From Propionibacteriaceae bacterium UBA7704 (GTDB taxonomy: Bacteria; Actinomycetota; Actinomycetes; Propionibacteriales; Propionibacteriaceae): a DNA stretch of 64,000 bases. The translations under genes and the position numbers were made by a program. The notes beneath the pieces are model-generated. The model saw nothing but the letters and a program-made list of their open reading frames with translations. It did not search any database and was not told where the DNA came from. This document shows positions 48,949 through 58,446 of the stretch, one piece after another. Positions within the stretch are counted from its first letter, which is position 1. Every line of letters starts with the position of its first letter. The DNA is taken from the NCBI GenBank assembly GCA_002482525.1, contig DLGC01000016.1, forward strand, positions 1 to 64,000. Direction: 5' to 3'.

Positions 48949-49200
48949 CTACATATTCTGCTGGATGCGGCAGGCGTGTGCCTGTCGTCGGCATGGCGGG
49001 CCCATTTTGACGGGGGTGCATTCCATCTGGTCTCGCGTGGGCGAATCCCTGGGGCTGTGCCGACAACTCGATGAGCGTCGCCCGTGCGGCTGTCCGAGGG
49101 CTGCATCCGGTGGTCTGCCGACGATGGACGGCGCAGGGTATGAAAAACTGGACCCCGGCCCAAGGGCGGGCTGACATGTGTCTTGAGGGAAGGCTGACTG

Positions 49201-51276
49201 ATGACCGAGTTGATCTGGAGCGAACTGGACCAGCGAGCAGTAGACACTGCCCGCATCCTCGCCGCCGACGCTGTGGAGAAGGTCGGCAACGGGCACCCCG
49301 GCACCGCGATCTCGCTGGCTCCGCTGGCGTACCTGCTCTACCAGAAGGTGATGCGTCACGACCCGGCCGATCCGAGATGGGTCGGACGCGATCGCTTCGT
49401 GCTGTCCATCGGACACTCCTCGCTGACCCAGTACACCCAGCTGTACCTGGCCGGTTTCGGTCTGGAGTTGGACGACCTGAAGGCGCTGCGCACCGAAGGC
49501 TCGTTGACCCCCGGACACCCCGAGTACGGCCACACCGCTGGCGTCGAGGTGACCACCGGTCCGCTGGGTGCAGGCGTGGCCAACGCAGTCGGTTTCGCCA
49601 TGGCCGGACGCCGCGAACGCGCACTGCTCGACCCGAACACCCCGCTCGATCAGCCCTCGCCGTTCGATCACCACGTCTACTGCATCACCGGTGACGGCTG
49701 CATGCAGGAAGGCCCCGCCTCCGAAGCGTCCTCGCTGGCCGGCACCCAGAAGCTGGGCAACTTGATCGTCATCTACGACGACAACCGCATCTCCATCGAA
49801 GGCGAAACCTCCATCGCGTTCACCGAGGACGTCGCCGCCCGCTACGCCGCCTACGGCTGGCATGTGCAGCACGTCGACTGGACCGGCGGCGGCACCAGCT
49901 ACTCCGAAAATGTCGAGGCGCTCCACGACGCCATCGAGGCTGCCAAGGCAGTCACCGACCAGCCGAGTTTCATCAAGCTGACCACCGTCATCGGCTGGCC
50001 GCTGCCCACCAAGGCCGGCGACCACAGCGTCCACGGCGCCAAGCTTGGCGGTGAGGAAATCGCCGGGCTGAAGTCCGAACTCGGCTTCGACCCCGCGGTC
50101 GCCTTCCCCGCCGAGGCCGATGTCCTCGCTCACACCCGCAACAACGCCGCCGCCCGCGCAGCCGCAGCCAAAGCCGAATGGACCCAGGCCTACGACGCCT
50201 GGCGTTCGGCCAACCCCGCCCAGGCCGAGTTGTTCGACCGGCTCGCCGCCGGCATCGTCCCCGACCTGTCGGACGCCCTGCCGGTCTTTGCGCCCGGCAA
50301 GAAAGCCACCCGCGCCGCGTCCGGCGAAGTACTGACCGCCATCGCCGACGTCATGCCGGAGTTGTGGGGCGGCTCGGCAGACCTGGCCGGTTCCAACAAC
50401 ACCACCATGAAGGGCCAGAAGTCGTTCCTGCCGCCGGAGCGCTCCAGTCACGAATTCAGCGGCGATTTCTCCGGACGGGTGCTGCACTTCGGCATCCGTG
50501 AGCACGCCATGGGCAACATCCTCAACGCCATCAATACCGGCCTGACCCGTGCCTTCGGCGGCACCTTCCTGGTCTTCGCCGACTACATGCGCGGCAGCGT
50601 TCGGTTGGCCGCCTTGCAGAAGATTCCGACCATCTTCGTGTGGACGCACGACTCGATCGGCGTCGGCGAGGACGGCCCCACCCACCAGCCCATCGAACAC
50701 GTCGCATCCTTGCGGATCATGCCCGGCATCGACGTGATCCGTCCGGCTGATGCCAACGAAACCGCCCAAGCCTGGGCGCTGGCCTTGTCACACACCGACC
50801 GGCCCAGTGCGCTGATCCTGTCCCGCCAGGACCTGCCGATCATTGATCGTGACGCCGCCGGTGTCGCCCCGGCCACCGACGTCGCCAAGGGCGCGTACAC
50901 CCTCATCGACGCCGACGGTGAGCTCAAGGTCGTCATCATCGCCACCGGCTCGGAAGTTTCGGTCGCCCTGGACGCCCGCGACGCCCTGCAAGCCGAAGGC
51001 ATCGGCACCCGCGTGGTGTCAGCACCGTGTCTGGAATGGTTCAACGCTCAGCCTGCCGACTACCGCGCCGCTGTGCTGCCCGACGGCGTGGCGAAGGTCT
51101 CGGTTGAAGCCGGAGTATCCACCGGCTGGCGGGAGTACGTCGGCCAGACCGGCGAGATCGTCGGCATCGATCACTTCGGTGAGTCGGCCTCGGGCGCAGT
51201 GCTGTTCGCCAAGTACGGCTTCACCGCTGAGAACGTGGTCGCCCATGCCAAGACCGCTATGGCCCGGCTCGGCTGA
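49201..51276 (+). CDS. tkt: Transketolase
   Basis: A 691-residue thiamine-diphosphate enzyme of the pentose phosphate pathway, moving two-carbon units between ketose and aldose phosphates. Family motifs: NGHPGTAISLAPLAYLL, HPEYGHTAGVEVTTGPLGAG in two stretches, the ThDP motif GDGCMQEGPASEASSLAG-LGNLIVIYDDN split across about 164-200, and the pyrimidine domain FGIREHAMGNILNAI and HDSIGVGEDGPTHQP. Normal length. 252 bp upstream hold no further gene; AGGGAAGG precedes the ATG. Confidence 0.97.
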   Translation: MTELIWSELDQRAVDTARILAADAVEKVGNGHPGTAISLAPLAYLLYQKVMRHDPADPRWVGRDRFVLSIGHSSLTQYTQLYLAGFGLELDDLKALRTEGSLTPGHPEYGHTAGVEVTTGPLGAGVANAVGFAMAGRRERALLDPNTPLDQPSPFDHHVYCITGDGCMQEGPASEASSLAGTQKLGNLIVIYDDNRISIEGETSIAFTEDVAARYAAYGWHVQHVDWTGGGTSYSENVEALHDAIEAAKAVTDQPSFIKLTTVIGWPLPTKAGDHSVHGAKLGGEEIAGLKSELGFDPAVAFPAEADVLAHTRNNAAARAAAAKAEWTQAYDAWRSANPAQAELFDRLAAGIVPDLSDALPVFAPGKKATRAASGEVLTAIADVMPELWGGSADLAGSNNTTMKGQKSFLPPERSSHEFSGDFSGRVLHFGIREHAMGNILNAINTGLTRAFGGTFLVFADYMRGSVRLAALQKIPTIFVWTHDSIGVGEDGPTHQPIEHVASLRIMPGIDVIRPADANETAQAWALALSHTDRPSALILSRQDLPIIDRDAAGVAPATDVAKGAYTLIDADGELKVVIIATGSEVSVALDARDALQAEGIGTRVVSAPCLEWFNAQPADYRAAVLPDGVAKVSVEAGVSTGWREYVGQTGEIVGIDHFGESASGAVLFAKYGFTAENVVAHAKTAMARLG

Positions 51277-51278
51277 GA

Positions 51279-52217
51279 TTGGTTAACACCGACACTGCCA
51301 AGCACGTCAGAGCCAATGCTCTCCTGCTGCTGACCGCTGCCCTGTGGGGCTTCGCTTTCGCCGCCCAGCGGGTCGGCGCCGGCCTGATGGGGCCGTTCAC
51401 CTTCACCGCCATTCGGTTCGCCCTGGGGGTGCTCGTGCTGCTGCCGATCATCTGGGTGGTCTCGGCCCGACGCCAGGTGTCCTGGGAACGTCGACGCGGC
51501 TACTGGAAGGCAGCACTATTGCCCGGCGTGGTGACCGGCACAGTCCTCACCGTGGCGATGAACCTGCAGCAGACCGCCCTGATCTGGGTGCCGGCCGGCA
51601 CTGCGGCCTTCATCACCGGGCTGTACATGGTCTTCGTTCCGGTCATCGCGGCTTTCCGCGGTCACCGCAGTGCGCTGTCCACCGTCGTCGGCGTGGTGTC
51701 TTCCGTGATCGGGCTGTACCTGATCAGCGGCACCAATGGGTTCGGGCTGGGCCTCGGCGAAATCATGCTGGTGGCCTCGGCGGTGATCTGGGCGGTGCAC
51801 ATCCTGCTCGTGGAGAGCTTCAGTGCGAAGCTGTCCACGCTGCGCTTCGCTGCGGTGCAGTTCATCACCTGTTCGGTGTTCAGCGCCGTGATCGCGTTGT
51901 TCGCCGAGCCGACGCCGTTCACCGGCATCGCGGAAGCCTGGTGGCCGCTGGTTTACGGCGGGGTGTTCTCCGTGGGAGTGGCCTTCACGCTGCAGGTGGT
52001 CGCCCAACGCGACGCGCTGGCTGCTCATGCGGCGCTGATCCTGGCCATGGAGTCGGTCTTCGGTGCCCTGGGTGGCGCGATCTTCCTCAGCGAATCGATG
52101 ACGCTGCGTGGCTATCTGGGAGCAGCCCTGATGGTCATCGGCATGGTCGTCGCTCAACTCGGCATCGTCCGCGCCCAGCGAGCGGTACCGCCGTCAGGCA
52201 CTCCCGCCCCGCTGTGA
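51279..52217 (+). CDS. EamA/DMT-family membrane transporter
   Basis: A 312-residue protein with ten hydrophobic segments in two EamA repeats. LLTAALWGFAFAAQRVGAGLM opens repeat 1 in two stretches and LVASAVIWAVHILLVESFSAK opens repeat 2. It starts at a TTG (51279) 2 bp after the tkt stop; a later start is possible. Family members export amino acids or metabolites. The 3' end overlaps the convergent small gene at 52194 by 24 bp. Confidence 0.88.
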   Translation: MVNTDTAKHVRANALLLLTAALWGFAFAAQRVGAGLMGPFTFTAIRFALGVLVLLPIIWVVSARRQVSWERRRGYWKAALLPGVVTGTVLTVAMNLQQTALIWVPAGTAAFITGLYMVFVPVIAAFRGHRSALSTVVGVVSSVIGLYLISGTNGFGLGLGEIMLVASAVIWAVHILLVESFSAKLSTLRFAAVQFITCSVFSAVIALFAEPTPFTGIAEAWWPLVYGGVFSVGVAFTLQVVAQRDALAAHAALILAMESVFGALGGAIFLSESMTLRGYLGAALMVIGMVVAQLGIVRAQRAVPPSGTPAPL

Positions 52218-52421
52218 ACGGCGTCGGGGTGGGGGAGGAGGCATCACCCGCCACGCTTGGACCTGCTCCCAGGTGAGTTCGTGCTCGGTGCCGTATCGGT
52301 CCTGCAGGCGCAGCGTCCCTTCGGCGTTGGTCACGATGTAGCCGATCACTTCATGGGGGCCATCGGTGGCCGTATACCGAACAGTGATGCGAGTTCCTAC
52401 CTCGGGATCGTGGCGTTCCAC
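52194..52421 (-). CDS. Small SH3-like domain protein
   Basis: 75 residues. The pattern EVGTRITVRYTATDGPHEVIGYIV in two stretches, LRLQDRYGTEHEL and VQAWRVMPPPPPRR matches the SH3-like domain found at the N-terminus of some actinobacterial GNAT acetyltransferases and in stand-alone form. No enzymatic part is present. It is convergent with the DMT gene and divergent from fdxA. Confidence 0.75.
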   Translation of the reverse strand: MERHDPEVGTRITVRYTATDGPHEVIGYIVTNAEGTLRLQDRYGTEHELTWEQVQAWRVMPPPPPRRRSQRGGSA

Positions 52422-52486
52422 TACCGTTGTCCTCCGTAACTCGTACAGTTGGCGACGAGGTTAGTATCCCGAAGTGAGGAGCCCTA

Positions 52487-52804
52487 ATGGCATACGTGAT
52501 CACCGATCCGTGCGTGGATGTGAAAGACAAGGCGTGCGTTGAGGAATGCCCCGTCGACTGCATCTACGAAGGAACCCGCACGCTGTACATCCAGCCGGAT
52601 GAGTGTGTGGACTGCACCTCGTGTGAGCCTGCGTGCCCGACCGAAGCGATCTTCTACGAAGACGACGTTCCTGCCGATCAGCAGCAGTTCATCGCGATCA
52701 ACAAGGAATTCTTCGACGAGATCGGCTCGCCCGGCGGCGCTGCTGACTTCGGCGTCTTCGACGGCGACCACCCTGCGGTCGCCGCGCTGCCCCCGAAGGG
52801 ATGA
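52487..52804 (+). CDS. fdxA: Ferredoxin FdxA ([3Fe-4S][4Fe-4S] type)
   Basis: A 105-residue electron carrier. Cluster cysteines appear in DPCVDVKDKACVEECPVDCIY (in two stretches), then in CVDCTSCEPACPTEAI. The spacing is that of the seven-iron actinobacterial FdxA. It overlaps dapC by ATGA, the common actinobacterial order fdxA-dapC. Electron partners are not indicated. Confidence 0.96.
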   Translation: MAYVITDPCVDVKDKACVEECPVDCIYEGTRTLYIQPDECVDCTSCEPACPTEAIFYEDDVPADQQQFIAINKEFFDEIGSPGGAADFGVFDGDHPAVAALPPKG

Positions 52805-53913
52805 TCGGCGGGCTGGCTGCCAGCCTGCCCGACTTCCCCTGGGATTCTTTGGCTGAGGCCCGGCAACGGGCCTCAGCCCACCCTGACGGCCTCGTCGACC
52901 TCTCTGTCGGCACGCCTGTCGATTCGACCCCTCGGGTGATTCGCGAGGCGCTGGTCGCACATGCTGATGCGCCCGGCTACCCCACGACGTGGGGCGCGCC
53001 ACAGTTACGCATGGCCATCATCGACTACCTGCAACGTCGGTGGTCGGCGGTGTCCTTGACCGACATCAATGTGCTGCCGGTTATCGGCACCAAGGAACTG
53101 GTCGCGCTGCTGGGTTTCCAACTCGGGCTCGGCTCCACCGACGTGGTGGTCATACCCACCACCGCCTATCCCACCTATGACGTGGGCGCCCGGCTGTGCG
53201 GTGCGCGCCCGGTGCCCCAGGACGATCCCGCCCAGATCGCCGATCTCAAACCATCCCTGATCTGGATCAACTCCCCGGCCAACCCGCATGGACGCATCCT
53301 GTCGGTGGACGAAACCCGTGCCTGGGTGGCGGCCGCGCGCGCGGCCGGTGCTGTGCTGGCCAGTGATGAGTGTTACGGCGAGTTCGGCTGGGACGCCGAG
53401 CCGGTTTCGATTCTCGATCCGCGGGTCAACGACGGCTCCCTCGACGGGCTGCTGGCGGTCCACTCGCTGTCGAAGCGATCAAACATGGCCGGTTATCGCG
53501 CTGGATTCGTCGCCGGTGACGCCGCTGTGATCGCGCCCTTGCTCGAAGTGCGCAAGCACTCCGGTGAGATGCTCCCCACACCGATCCAGGCGGCCATGGC
53601 CGCCGCTCTGAACGACGACGATCATGTCGCCGAGCAACGCCGCCGCTACCTCGCCCGACGTGAACTGCTGCGTCCCGCACTGGAAGCGGCCGGCTATCGC
53701 GTCGAACACTCCGAGGGGTCGCTCTACCTGTGGTGCACTCGCGACGAGGACTGCCGCGCCAGCGTCGATCACCTCGCCGGTCTGGGCATCCTGGTGGCGC
53801 CCGGAGACTTCTACGGCCCCGCCGCGGGACGCTTCGTCCGTGTGGCGCTGACCGCGACCGATGACCGGATTGAGTCAGCGGCTGCTCGGTTGACCGCGCA
53901 TCCGGGCCGCTGA
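52801..53913 (+). CDS. dapC: Succinyldiaminopimelate transaminase DapC
   Basis: A 370-residue class I aminotransferase of the lysine/diaminopimelate pathway, converting N-succinyl-2-amino-6-oxopimelate with glutamate to N-succinyl-LL-DAP. The PLP lysine is in HSLSKRSNMAGYRAGF (about residue 222), NSPANPHGR binds PLP, and the FPWDSLAEARQRASAHPDGLVDLSVGTPVD opening (in two stretches) is typical of actinobacterial DapC. dapD and dapE are 1.5-3 kb away, so the region is a DAP cluster. Coupled to fdxA by 4 bp. Confidence 0.95.
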   Translation: MIGGLAASLPDFPWDSLAEARQRASAHPDGLVDLSVGTPVDSTPRVIREALVAHADAPGYPTTWGAPQLRMAIIDYLQRRWSAVSLTDINVLPVIGTKELVALLGFQLGLGSTDVVVIPTTAYPTYDVGARLCGARPVPQDDPAQIADLKPSLIWINSPANPHGRILSVDETRAWVAAARAAGAVLASDECYGEFGWDAEPVSILDPRVNDGSLDGLLAVHSLSKRSNMAGYRAGFVAGDAAVIAPLLEVRKHSGEMLPTPIQAAMAAALNDDDHVAEQRRRYLARRELLRPALEAAGYRVEHSEGSLYLWCTRDEDCRASVDHLAGLGILVAPGDFYGPAAGRFVRVALTATDDRIESAAARLTAHPGR

Positions 53914-53953
53914 TTTCGGGTATCTATCCTGGATGCGGCGAAAGGAGTCATCC

Positions 53954-54556
53954 ATGCGGCGCTGGGTGTCACGGGTGGTGCTGGGGGCGATCACCCCGGT
54001 GAGTTTGTTTCTGGTCGGTTGGTGGATCCCCTACCTCGTCGGTGCGGTCGATCTGGTCGCGTTTTTGGCCCCGATCGGCCTGGTACTCGGGCTGATCGCG
54101 GACGCAACGCTGCTCCGCAACCGGTTGGATCGCTTGTACAGCCTGTCGGTGCCGATCCAGGCCGCCATCGCCGCCTTCTACACCGTCATGATCTACGGCT
54201 TCTTCATGGGTCTGCCGATCCCGGTTCTGTTGGTGAGTTTGGGGTGGGGCTATGTGGCTGTTCAGACCGCGGCCGGCGGCAGCGCCGCATCCGGACAGGC
54301 CCGTTGGAGCGCCATCGGATCAGCGGCACTGATGCTGGCAGCCTGCGCGGCAACGGCCTGGTTGGCTTTCCGTGAACCGTGGATAGCCGACGAGGTTCGA
54401 GGAATGCTCGGTTTGACCGTCACGCCGTCGCTCGCCGCGCTCGTGCTCGCCAGCGCAGTGGGCGGAATGGCGTTGGTCGCTACCGCCTACGCGATCCCGG
54501 CCGTCTTGATCGCCCGGCATCGCCGTCGCTTCACTGGCTCGATCGCTGCTTCGTAG
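53954..54556 (+). CDS. Integral membrane protein, unknown
   Basis: 200 residues with about six hydrophobic segments. ATG 53954 is chosen over 53933 because a GAAAGGAG Shine-Dalgarno sequence lies 5 bp upstream of it. No family was recognised; the pattern (VSLFLVGWWIPYLVGAVDLV over two stretches, then LGLIADATLLRNRLDRLY) is of a small actinobacterial membrane protein. It follows dapC by 40 bp and could be co-transcribed. Confidence 0.75.
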   Translation: MRRWVSRVVLGAITPVSLFLVGWWIPYLVGAVDLVAFLAPIGLVLGLIADATLLRNRLDRLYSLSVPIQAAIAAFYTVMIYGFFMGLPIPVLLVSLGWGYVAVQTAAGGSAASGQARWSAIGSAALMLAACAATAWLAFREPWIADEVRGMLGLTVTPSLAALVLASAVGGMALVATAYAIPAVLIARHRRRFTGSIAAS

Positions 54557-54565
54557 TAGAACCGG

Positions 54566-55414
54566 TCAGCGCGCGGCGAAACTGAGTTGCACCTCGGTCG
54601 CGGACGACGGCGCGGCCGAACTCCAGGTGGCGAGCTGGTTGGTCGACAAGGTCCAGGTGGCGTCGCCGACTCGCACCGAACTGAGTCCGTAGTCGCCACT
54701 CACCGCGATCGCTTGATGAGCAACCGCCCAGGCGTCCTGGGGGTTCTTCGCGGCGACCACCAACCCGTCAGGAGTCGAGGTCACGGTGATCTTCTTGCCT
54801 AGTGTCTTGGTGAGGAAACTCTTCATGCCCTCTGGATCTGCGGCGGACGGATCGTTGATCACGCAGCTGAACGAAGCCGGTGTCTCCCCGGTCAGTGAAC
54901 TGGCCAGCGTTCGAGCCCGCTCGACGTGCTTGCGATAGGCCTCCGGATAGGCGCTGCGCTGGACGGCCTGGGCAACATCATTGAGGTCACGGGTGTCCCA
55001 CTTCCGCACCTTGACCAGCGCCTTGTAGAAGGCGGTCGAGGAATACCACGGGTCCATCACCTGCTCCGGCGTGCCCCATCCTTGGGAGGGGCGCTGCTGG
55101 AACAGCCCGAGCGAATCGGAGTGACCGTAGTCGAGATTGCGAATGTCGGATTCCTGAAAAGCGGTGGTCAGGGCGATGCTGGCCGCCCGCGGCTTGAGAC
55201 CGCGCTTGATCGACACCCCTGCGATGATCGCAGCATTGCGCGCCTGCTCCGGATCGATGGTGGCGGTATTGCCGTTCACCGTGGCCGTGCAGCGATCCGC
55301 CAAGGGCAGCGGTTCGTGCTGAAAGCTACTCCACAGCGACGTGGCGCCCACGAAGACCGCTATCGCCACCGCGATAGCTGCCAACGACCACCACAGTGCG
55401 CGGACGGTTGTCAC
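54566..55414 (-). CDS. Membrane-anchored lysozyme-like/muramidase-fold protein
   Basis: 282 residues. One N-terminal TM helix (about 8-30) anchors an extracellular domain. The segment AASIALTTAFQESDIRNLDYGHSDSLGLFQQRPSQGWGTPEQVMDP, read in pieces at about 77-122, resembles actinobacterial lysozyme-like or transglycosylase proteins (the Q-E-S then GLFQQRP motif), with a possible catalytic Glu. A C-terminal beta-rich part (about 200-282) has a Cys. Such proteins are common in actinobacteria, often annotated as hypothetical. Cell-wall turnover is inferred. Confidence 0.75.
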   Translation of the reverse strand: MTTVRALWWSLAAIAVAIAVFVGATSLWSSFQHEPLPLADRCTATVNGNTATIDPEQARNAAIIAGVSIKRGLKPRAASIALTTAFQESDIRNLDYGHSDSLGLFQQRPSQGWGTPEQVMDPWYSSTAFYKALVKVRKWDTRDLNDVAQAVQRSAYPEAYRKHVERARTLASSLTGETPASFSCVINDPSAADPEGMKSFLTKTLGKKITVTSTPDGLVVAAKNPQDAWAVAHQAIAVSGDYGLSSVRVGDATWTLSTNQLATWSSAAPSSATEVQLSFAAR

Positions 55415-55421
55415 CGAGGCC

Positions 55422-56348
55422 TCAGTTGGCGTGCAAGGCGGCGTTCAACTCCACACCGGCCTTCTCGCCGCGGGTGTGCGCCATCACGGCGCCACTGATG
55501 GAGTGCCGCAGGAACAGCAGGCTGCTTTGGCCGCTGAGCTGGGCGGCTTTGGCGACGGCACCGCCGGGCAAGGTCACCTTGGTGCCGGCCGTCAAATACA
55601 GCCCGGCTTCAACCACGCAGTCGTCACCGAGTGAGATGCCCACCCCGGATTCGGCGCCCAACAGGCAGCGCTCACCGATGGTGATCTGCTCCGAGCCGCC
55701 TCCGGACAGCGTGCCCATGATGGAGGCACCCCCGCCGATGTCGGTGCCATTGCCGACTACCACACCGGCTGAGATCCGCCCCTCGACCATCGAGGTGCCC
55801 AGGGTTCCGGCGTTGAAGTTCACGAAGCCCTCATGCATCACCGTGGTGCCCTCAGCCAGGTGCGCCCCCAGACGCACCCGGTCGGCGTCACCGATACGCA
55901 CCCCACTGGGCGCCACGTAGTCGACCATGCGAGGGAACTTGTCGATGGCATGGACGGTGATCTGACCGTGCGCGGCCCGCAACCGCAGCCGAGTCTGTTC
56001 GAAACCGTCCACCGCACACGGGCCCACCGAGGTCCACACCACATTGTTCAGCACCCCGAAGATGCCGGTCAGGTCAATGCTGCGCGGCGCGCACAGTCGC
56101 CAACTCAGCAGATGCAGCCGCAGGTAGGCATCCGGGACGCTCGCCGGGGCGGCGTCCAGATCGATCTCGACGAACTGCAACTCGGTACGTACGCCGCGCA
56201 CCGGGTCAGCGCCCACCAGAGCGGTGAGCTCGGCCGGCGCTTCGGCCCCGGAGCTGTCGCCCAGAGCGGGAGCGGGAAACCAAGTGTCGAGGACGGCGCC
56301 GGATTCGTGAACTGTGGCCAGCCCCCAGCCATGTGCTGATCGGGTCAT
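55422..56348 (-). CDS. dapD: Tetrahydrodipicolinate N-succinyltransferase DapD
   Basis: 308 residues, the actinobacterial DapD type with an N-terminal alpha/beta domain and a C-terminal left-handed beta-helix (about 165-290) of hexapeptide repeats: GVRIGDADRVRLGAHLAEGTT, EGRISAGVVVGNGTDIGGGAS and LGAESGVGISLGDDCVVEAG, each across two stretches. It succinylates tetrahydrodipicolinate with succinyl-CoA in lysine/DAP synthesis. It lies divergently beside dapE, with a hairpin-rich spacer. Confidence 0.95.
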   Translation of the reverse strand: MTRSAHGWGLATVHESGAVLDTWFPAPALGDSSGAEAPAELTALVGADPVRGVRTELQFVEIDLDAAPASVPDAYLRLHLLSWRLCAPRSIDLTGIFGVLNNVVWTSVGPCAVDGFEQTRLRLRAAHGQITVHAIDKFPRMVDYVAPSGVRIGDADRVRLGAHLAEGTTVMHEGFVNFNAGTLGTSMVEGRISAGVVVGNGTDIGGGASIMGTLSGGGSEQITIGERCLLGAESGVGISLGDDCVVEAGLYLTAGTKVTLPGGAVAKAAQLSGQSSLLFLRHSISGAVMAHTRGEKAGVELNAALHAN

Positions 56349-56395
56349 GCCGCCAGCCTACTGGTCCGTCCCAGCCGCTCCCGAAAAGCGCAGGC

Positions 56396-56415
56396 GCTCC
56401 CGAACCTTCGGGAGC
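56396..56415. promoter_or_regulatory. palindrome in the dapD/dapE divergent region
   Basis: GCTCCCGAA-CC-TTCGGGAGC is a perfect 9-bp inverted repeat. Related GCTCCCRAAA half-sites lie on either side (about 56376 in one direction, about 56437 in the other). Placed between divergent dapD and dapE, this cluster could be an operator for the pathway; it may also be only a terminator-like hairpin. Confidence 0.4.
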
Positions 56416-56470
56416 TTCTGGTCCTTTTGGGAGCGTCTGGCCGGAGAGTGGGGGCAGTAGGGTGGGCGCC

Positions 56471-57526
56471 ATGGAGTTGGGGGTTGGCGGGGACCTGGTG
56501 GGGCTGTTTCGGCAACTGCTGGACGTGCCGTCGGTGAGTGGGGACGAAACCCAACTGGCCGACTTGGTGGAGGCGGCGCTTCGGGCGATGCCGCACCTGA
56601 CGGTTGCTCGCGACGGAGACACCGTCATCGCCCGCACCGAGACCGGACGCCCCGAACGGGTGCTGATCGCCGGGCACCTGGACACGGTTCCCATCGCGGA
56701 CAATCTGCCGTCGTGGGAGGACGGCGACCTCATCTATGGGCGCGGCGCGGCCGACATGAAGGGCGGTGTTGCGGTGCAACTGGCTGCTGCCGCCGCACTG
56801 AACAGCCCCAACCGTGACATCACCTGGGTCTTCTATGACCATGAGGAAGTCGCCGCCGAACTCAACTCACTCAACCGGATCGCGGCCGAGCATCCCGAGT
56901 GGTTGGACGCCGATTTCGCGGTGCTCATGGAACCGACCTCGGCGATGATCGAGGGTGGTTGTCAGGGCACGCTTCGTTTCACCGTCGCCACTGAGGGTGT
57001 GGCCGCACACTCAGCCCGCGCCTGGCTGGGTCGCAACGCGATCCACGATGCCGCCGACATTCTGAACCGGCTTGCCGCCTATCGGCCTCGGGAGGTCACC
57101 GTCGACGGATTGGTCTACCGCGAGGGGCTCAACGCCGTCGGGATCAATGGTGGTATTGCAGGAAATGTGATCCCGGACCGATGTGAAGTGACGGTCAACT
57201 TCCGCTTTGCGCCTGATCGCGATGAGGCTGCGGCCAAGGATCACTGTCGAGAGGTGATGACCGGCTGGGACCTGGAGTTCACCGACTTCACGCCAGCAGC
57301 GCGGCCGGGGCTTGATCGGCCGATCGCCCAGGAGTTCGTGGCAGCCGTGGGTGGTCGGCCGCGAGCCAAGTACGGCTGGACCGACGTCGCCCGCTTCGCT
57401 GCGTTGGGGATTCCTGCGGTGAATTTCGGGCCTGGCGATCCGGGCAAGGCCCATGCCGACGACGAGCATTGCCCGCGCGCCGATCTGTTCACCTGTTACG
57501 ACGCGTTGTTCCGCTGGCTCGGTTGA
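56471..57526 (+). CDS. dapE: Succinyl-diaminopimelate desuccinylase DapE
   Basis: A 351-residue M20-family metallohydrolase removing succinate from N-succinyl-LL-DAP. Zinc-ligand motifs: IAGHLDTVP (His about 74), RGAADMKGGVA (Asp about 96), YDHEEVAAELNSL (Glu pair about 122-130) and MEPTSAMIEGGCQGTLRFTV in two stretches. The dimerisation domain lies at about 180-290. ATG 56471 is the family start. The 3' end overlaps the convergent LysR gene by 31 bp. Confidence 0.95.
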   Translation: MELGVGGDLVGLFRQLLDVPSVSGDETQLADLVEAALRAMPHLTVARDGDTVIARTETGRPERVLIAGHLDTVPIADNLPSWEDGDLIYGRGAADMKGGVAVQLAAAAALNSPNRDITWVFYDHEEVAAELNSLNRIAAEHPEWLDADFAVLMEPTSAMIEGGCQGTLRFTVATEGVAAHSARAWLGRNAIHDAADILNRLAAYRPREVTVDGLVYREGLNAVGINGGIAGNVIPDRCEVTVNFRFAPDRDEAAAKDHCREVMTGWDLEFTDFTPAARPGLDRPIAQEFVAAVGGRPRAKYGWTDVARFAALGIPAVNFGPGDPGKAHADDEHCPRADLFTCYDALFRWLG

Positions 57527-58446
57527 TCCCGCCAGGCAGCGGTCACGGTCTGCAGGGCGGTCAGGGTCGCGTCGATGGCCGGCACGGCCGCCGAACCGAC
57601 CAGGTAGGCGGCGCGGACGCGTCGATCGTTGTCCGGTGCCACGGGGTGAATCGAGGTGCCGTCGGGCACGTCGAGGCGTTCCAATGCCAGTTGCGGCTGT
57701 AATGCGATCCCGACCCCGGCCGAAACCAGACCGAGAACTGCCACTGAGTTGTCCGTGGCGTGGGTGATTCGTGGACTGAATCCTTGGGCACCGCAGGCGG
57801 CCAGCAGGTGCCCGCGGCACAGTGGACAGCCGGCGATCCACTTCTCGGTGTGGAAATCGGCGAGGTCGAGAGTGCCCTCGGTGCTGTGCGGGTGGCCTGC
57901 GGGCAGCACCAACCGCATAGGGTCGGCGAACAACTCGGTCAGTGACACGCCGGCCAGGTCACTGTGGGGGTCGGACGGGTCGCCGGGGTAGCTGAAGGTG
58001 AGCGCGATGTCGATGCTGCCGTGGCTCAGTAGCGCCAGTGCTTCGGGCGGCTCGGCTTCGGTGTAGTGCAGTTTCAGCCCGGGGTAGTCCGCCGCCAGCC
58101 GTGCCATCAGCGCCGGCACGATGGTCGAGGAGGCGCTGGGGAAGCCCGCCATGCGCACGGTGCCGGTGGTGCGATCAGCCACCTGGCCGAGTTCGGAGTC
58201 GGCGGCGGCCAAGGCGGCCAGAATCGTCCCGGAATGGCGTGCCACGACCTGCCCGGCCTCGGTGAGTTGGACGCTGCGTCCGATGCGGAGGACCAGGGGC
58301 ACTCCGAGGCGGTGTTCGGCGCGGCGAAGATGCTGGCTCAGCGCGGGCTGGCTGTATCCCAGTGCTTCGGCGGCAGCGGTGATCGATCCCGCGTCGGCGA
58401 TGGCGCGGATGATCCGTACGGTGTGAAGATCCAACCCCTCAGTCAT
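57496..58446 (-). CDS. LysR-family transcriptional regulator
   Basis: 316 residues. The N-terminal wHTH (about 5-65) reads LHTVRIIRAIADAGSITAAAE, then ALGYSQPALSQHLRRAE, and the C-terminal LysR substrate-binding domain (about 90-300) includes ITHATDNSVAVLGLVSAGVGIAL in two parts. It is divergent from a class V aminotransferase gene, the usual arrangement for a LysR activator and its target. An inverted repeat overlaps its own start codon. Confidence 0.93.
   Translation of the reverse strand: MTEGLDLHTVRIIRAIADAGSITAAAEALGYSQPALSQHLRRAEHRLGVPLVLRIGRSVQLTEAGQVVARHSGTILAALAAADSELGQVADRTTGTVRMAGFPSASSTIVPALMARLAADYPGLKLHYTEAEPPEALALLSHGSIDIALTFSYPGDPSDPHSDLAGVSLTELFADPMRLVLPAGHPHSTEGTLDLADFHTEKWIAGCPLCRGHLLAACGAQGFSPRITHATDNSVAVLGLVSAGVGIALQPQLALERLDVPDGTSIHPVAPDNDRRVRAAYLVGSAAVPAIDATLTALQTVTAAWRDQPSQRNNAS

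Noticed and set aside
48949..50769. 606-residue minus-strand open frame opposite transketolase
   Set aside because: Gly/Val-rich antisense frame; the tkt frame is complete and conserved.
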